Source of the DNA: an uncultured bacterium
Lineage (GTDB): Bacteria; Pseudomonadota; Gammaproteobacteria; Burkholderiales; Burkholderiaceae_F
Assembly (NCBI GenBank): GCA_905215795.1
Contig: CAJMRV010000110.1
Coordinates: 1 to 5,923 of the forward strand
Direction: 5' to 3'
Length of the DNA stretch: 5,923 nucleotides
The notes under the pieces are model-generated. The model ran no database searches and was not told the DNA's origin. It worked only from the letters and a program-made list of their open reading frames with translations. The first letter of the stretch is position 1; the number at the start of each line of letters is the position of its first letter. The position numbers and the translations under genes are program-made. Shown piece after piece: positions 5,024 to 5,923 of the stretch.

Positions 5024-5572
5024 ATGAAAAAGAGAAACTCCCTTCCCGCCCTTTACAACCCGATCCTCCTGAGCCTCCTGACGATGCTCTTCACGCCGAT
5101 CCTCGGCGGCCTGCTCGCCGCGAGGAACTGGGAGGAGCTCGGCTTCGAGGACCGAGCCCGCGGCGCCCGCCGCTGGGTCCGCCTGACGCTCCTGATCATC
5201 GTGGCGTACCTGGGCATGAAGGTGCTCTTCGCCAACGAACCCGTCATGGCCTTCGCCGGTCCCTGGATGCTCCTCGTGATGTGGGCCGGCTGGTTCTTCA
5301 GCACGGGCTTCCGTCAGATCCTTTATGTCAGGGGCGAGCTCCAGGACCGCTACGAACGCGTCCCGCTCTCCCGCCCGATCCTGATCGGTGGTCTGGGCTG
5401 GGTGCTCTTCACCATGATCCAGATGTCCGTGAACCTCGCCGTGGAGATCCTCCACATCGAGCCGATCACCGCCGCCGAGAAGTCGACCGGCGTGACGATC
5501 AGTCTGCCCGAGGGCGCCGAGAAGCCCGTGGTGACACCGGACGCGCCGGAGTCCGCCCCGGCGAAGAACTGA
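5024..5572 (+). CDS. Uncharacterised four-helix inner-membrane protein
   Basis: I do not recognise a named family. The 182-residue product has four likely membrane segments: about 12-33, 53-70, 74-93 and 117-140. A charged loop (34-52, rich in Glu/Arg) separates the first two and another (97-116) the last two. The C-terminal 40 residues form a polar, Pro/Ala/Glu-rich tail. The first helix and what follows read PILGGLLAARNWEELG. A 'GG-x-LLA-x-NW-x-x-LG' pattern recurs, as I remember, in poorly described bacterial membrane proteins, so it is at best a family hint. By the positive-inside rule the N-terminal MKKR should face the cytoplasm, which puts the tail there too. Start: ATG at 5024, 12 bases after GGAG (5008-5011), slightly long but unrivalled. 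Transcribed from 4901 and probably continuing into the gene at 5633. Confidence 0.85.
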   Translation: MKKRNSLPALYNPILLSLLTMLFTPILGGLLAARNWEELGFEDRARGARRWVRLTLLIIVAYLGMKVLFANEPVMAFAGPWMLLVMWAGWFFSTGFRQILYVRGELQDRYERVPLSRPILIGGLGWVLFTMIQMSVNLAVEILHIEPITAAEKSTGVTISLPEGAEKPVVTPDAPESAPAKN

Positions 5573-5632
5573 GCGCCGGAGATCCGCGCTTGATTGTCAT
5601 ATCCGTCACCTGAAGACCACATCCTCTTTCCG

Positions 5633-5923
5633 ATGGCATCGACCAAACCGATCCCTCCCTTTGAGATCACCGAGAAGAACGTCGCCCAGACCCACGTGCT
5701 GGACCTGCTCGGGGGCGTCGTGCGCACCCGTCCGTTGAGCGGCGATGAGGCGCTCGAACGCCTCGACGAGCTCGAGCGGAAGGCGCTCGAGGGCGATCCC
5801 GTGGCGCAGGCCTCGTTTGCGAGGTATCTGCTCACTCACGACGTGTGCGCACGGAACAACCGCCGCGCGGTGAGGATCCTGAAGAAGTCGCTTGAGACGG
5901 GACTCCCCGAGGCGGCCTACCTC
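5633..5923 (+). CDS. Probable Sel1-like/TPR-type repeat protein (partial, C-terminus off the right edge)
   Basis: The 97 visible residues start with a polar, non-secretory N-terminus (no hydrophobic signal segment), so the product is probably cytoplasmic. Residues about 40-97 look all-helical. From 54 on they fit the Sel1-like pattern (GDPVAQASFARYLL, then a basic RRAVRILKKSLETG and LPEAAYL), where small residues recur at helix-packing positions. Such repeats form protein-binding solenoids; the partner cannot be guessed. The ATG at 5633 has no clear Shine-Dalgarno sequence. The alternative in-frame TTG at 5594 has GGAG 12 bases upstream but would add 13 unconvincing residues. The 60-base gap after the membrane-protein stop, with no terminator in it, suggests one operon. 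Confidence 0.65.
   Translation, partial: MASTKPIPPFEITEKNVAQTHVLDLLGGVVRTRPLSGDEALERLDELERKALEGDPVAQASFARYLLTHDVCARNNRRAVRILKKSLETGLPEAAYL

Noticed and set aside
4686..5027. Plus-strand frame of 113 codons upstream of the membrane protein
   Set aside because: GTG start without a ribosome site, Arg/Gly/Ser/Pro-rich chance translation, and it spans the promoter at 4901-4930.
4904..5613. Frames of about 200 codons on either strand over the membrane-protein gene
   Set aside because: Shadows in other frames. Only the frame from 5024 gives regular hydrophobic segments and follows a promoter and ribosome site.

Overview
This looks like a high-GC, Gram-negative proteobacterial chromosome segment. 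The ornithine decarboxylase closely matches the E. coli SpeC/SpeF type, coding regions are strongly GC-biased, and intergenic DNA is much more AT-rich. A betaproteobacterium of the Sutterellaceae kind would fit, but that is a guess from gene style, not something the sequence proves.

Left part (1-3362), minus strand. An AMP-forming long-chain acyl-CoA synthetase (1479-3362, GTG start) is followed by an ornithine decarboxylase (1306 leftward, running off the window edge). The 172 bases between them hold two GC-rich hairpins, one ending in a short T-run on the minus strand, so the two genes are probably separate transcription units. The decarboxylase appears to lack the N-terminal wing domain of its E. 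coli relatives.

Middle part (3363-5023), about 1.66 kb without a convincing protein gene, and the most interesting area. It holds (i) a structured leader for the synthetase on the minus strand; (ii) a candidate small RNA on the plus strand (about 3793-3911), with a possible promoter, a three-helix fold and an intrinsic terminator; (iii) a second block of hairpins ending in a strong intrinsic terminator (3918-4037); (iv) four GCCTTTC repeats at 10-11 bp spacing (4232-4269); (v) an AT-rich stretch (about 4375-4694) crowded with palindromes and helically phased half-sites around a possible promoter; (vi) five copies of the palindrome TACGTA within about 1 kb; and (vii) a GC-rich stretch (4695-4900) with no clear content. 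The area resembles a regulatory and non-coding RNA locus. Its targets cannot be read from the window.

Right part (5024-5923), plus strand. A good sigma-70 promoter (4901-4930) precedes a 182-residue four-helix membrane protein of unknown function. It is followed 60 bases later by the start of a probable Sel1-like repeat protein cut by the window edge. These two may be co-transcribed. Nothing links them functionally to the left-hand metabolic genes.
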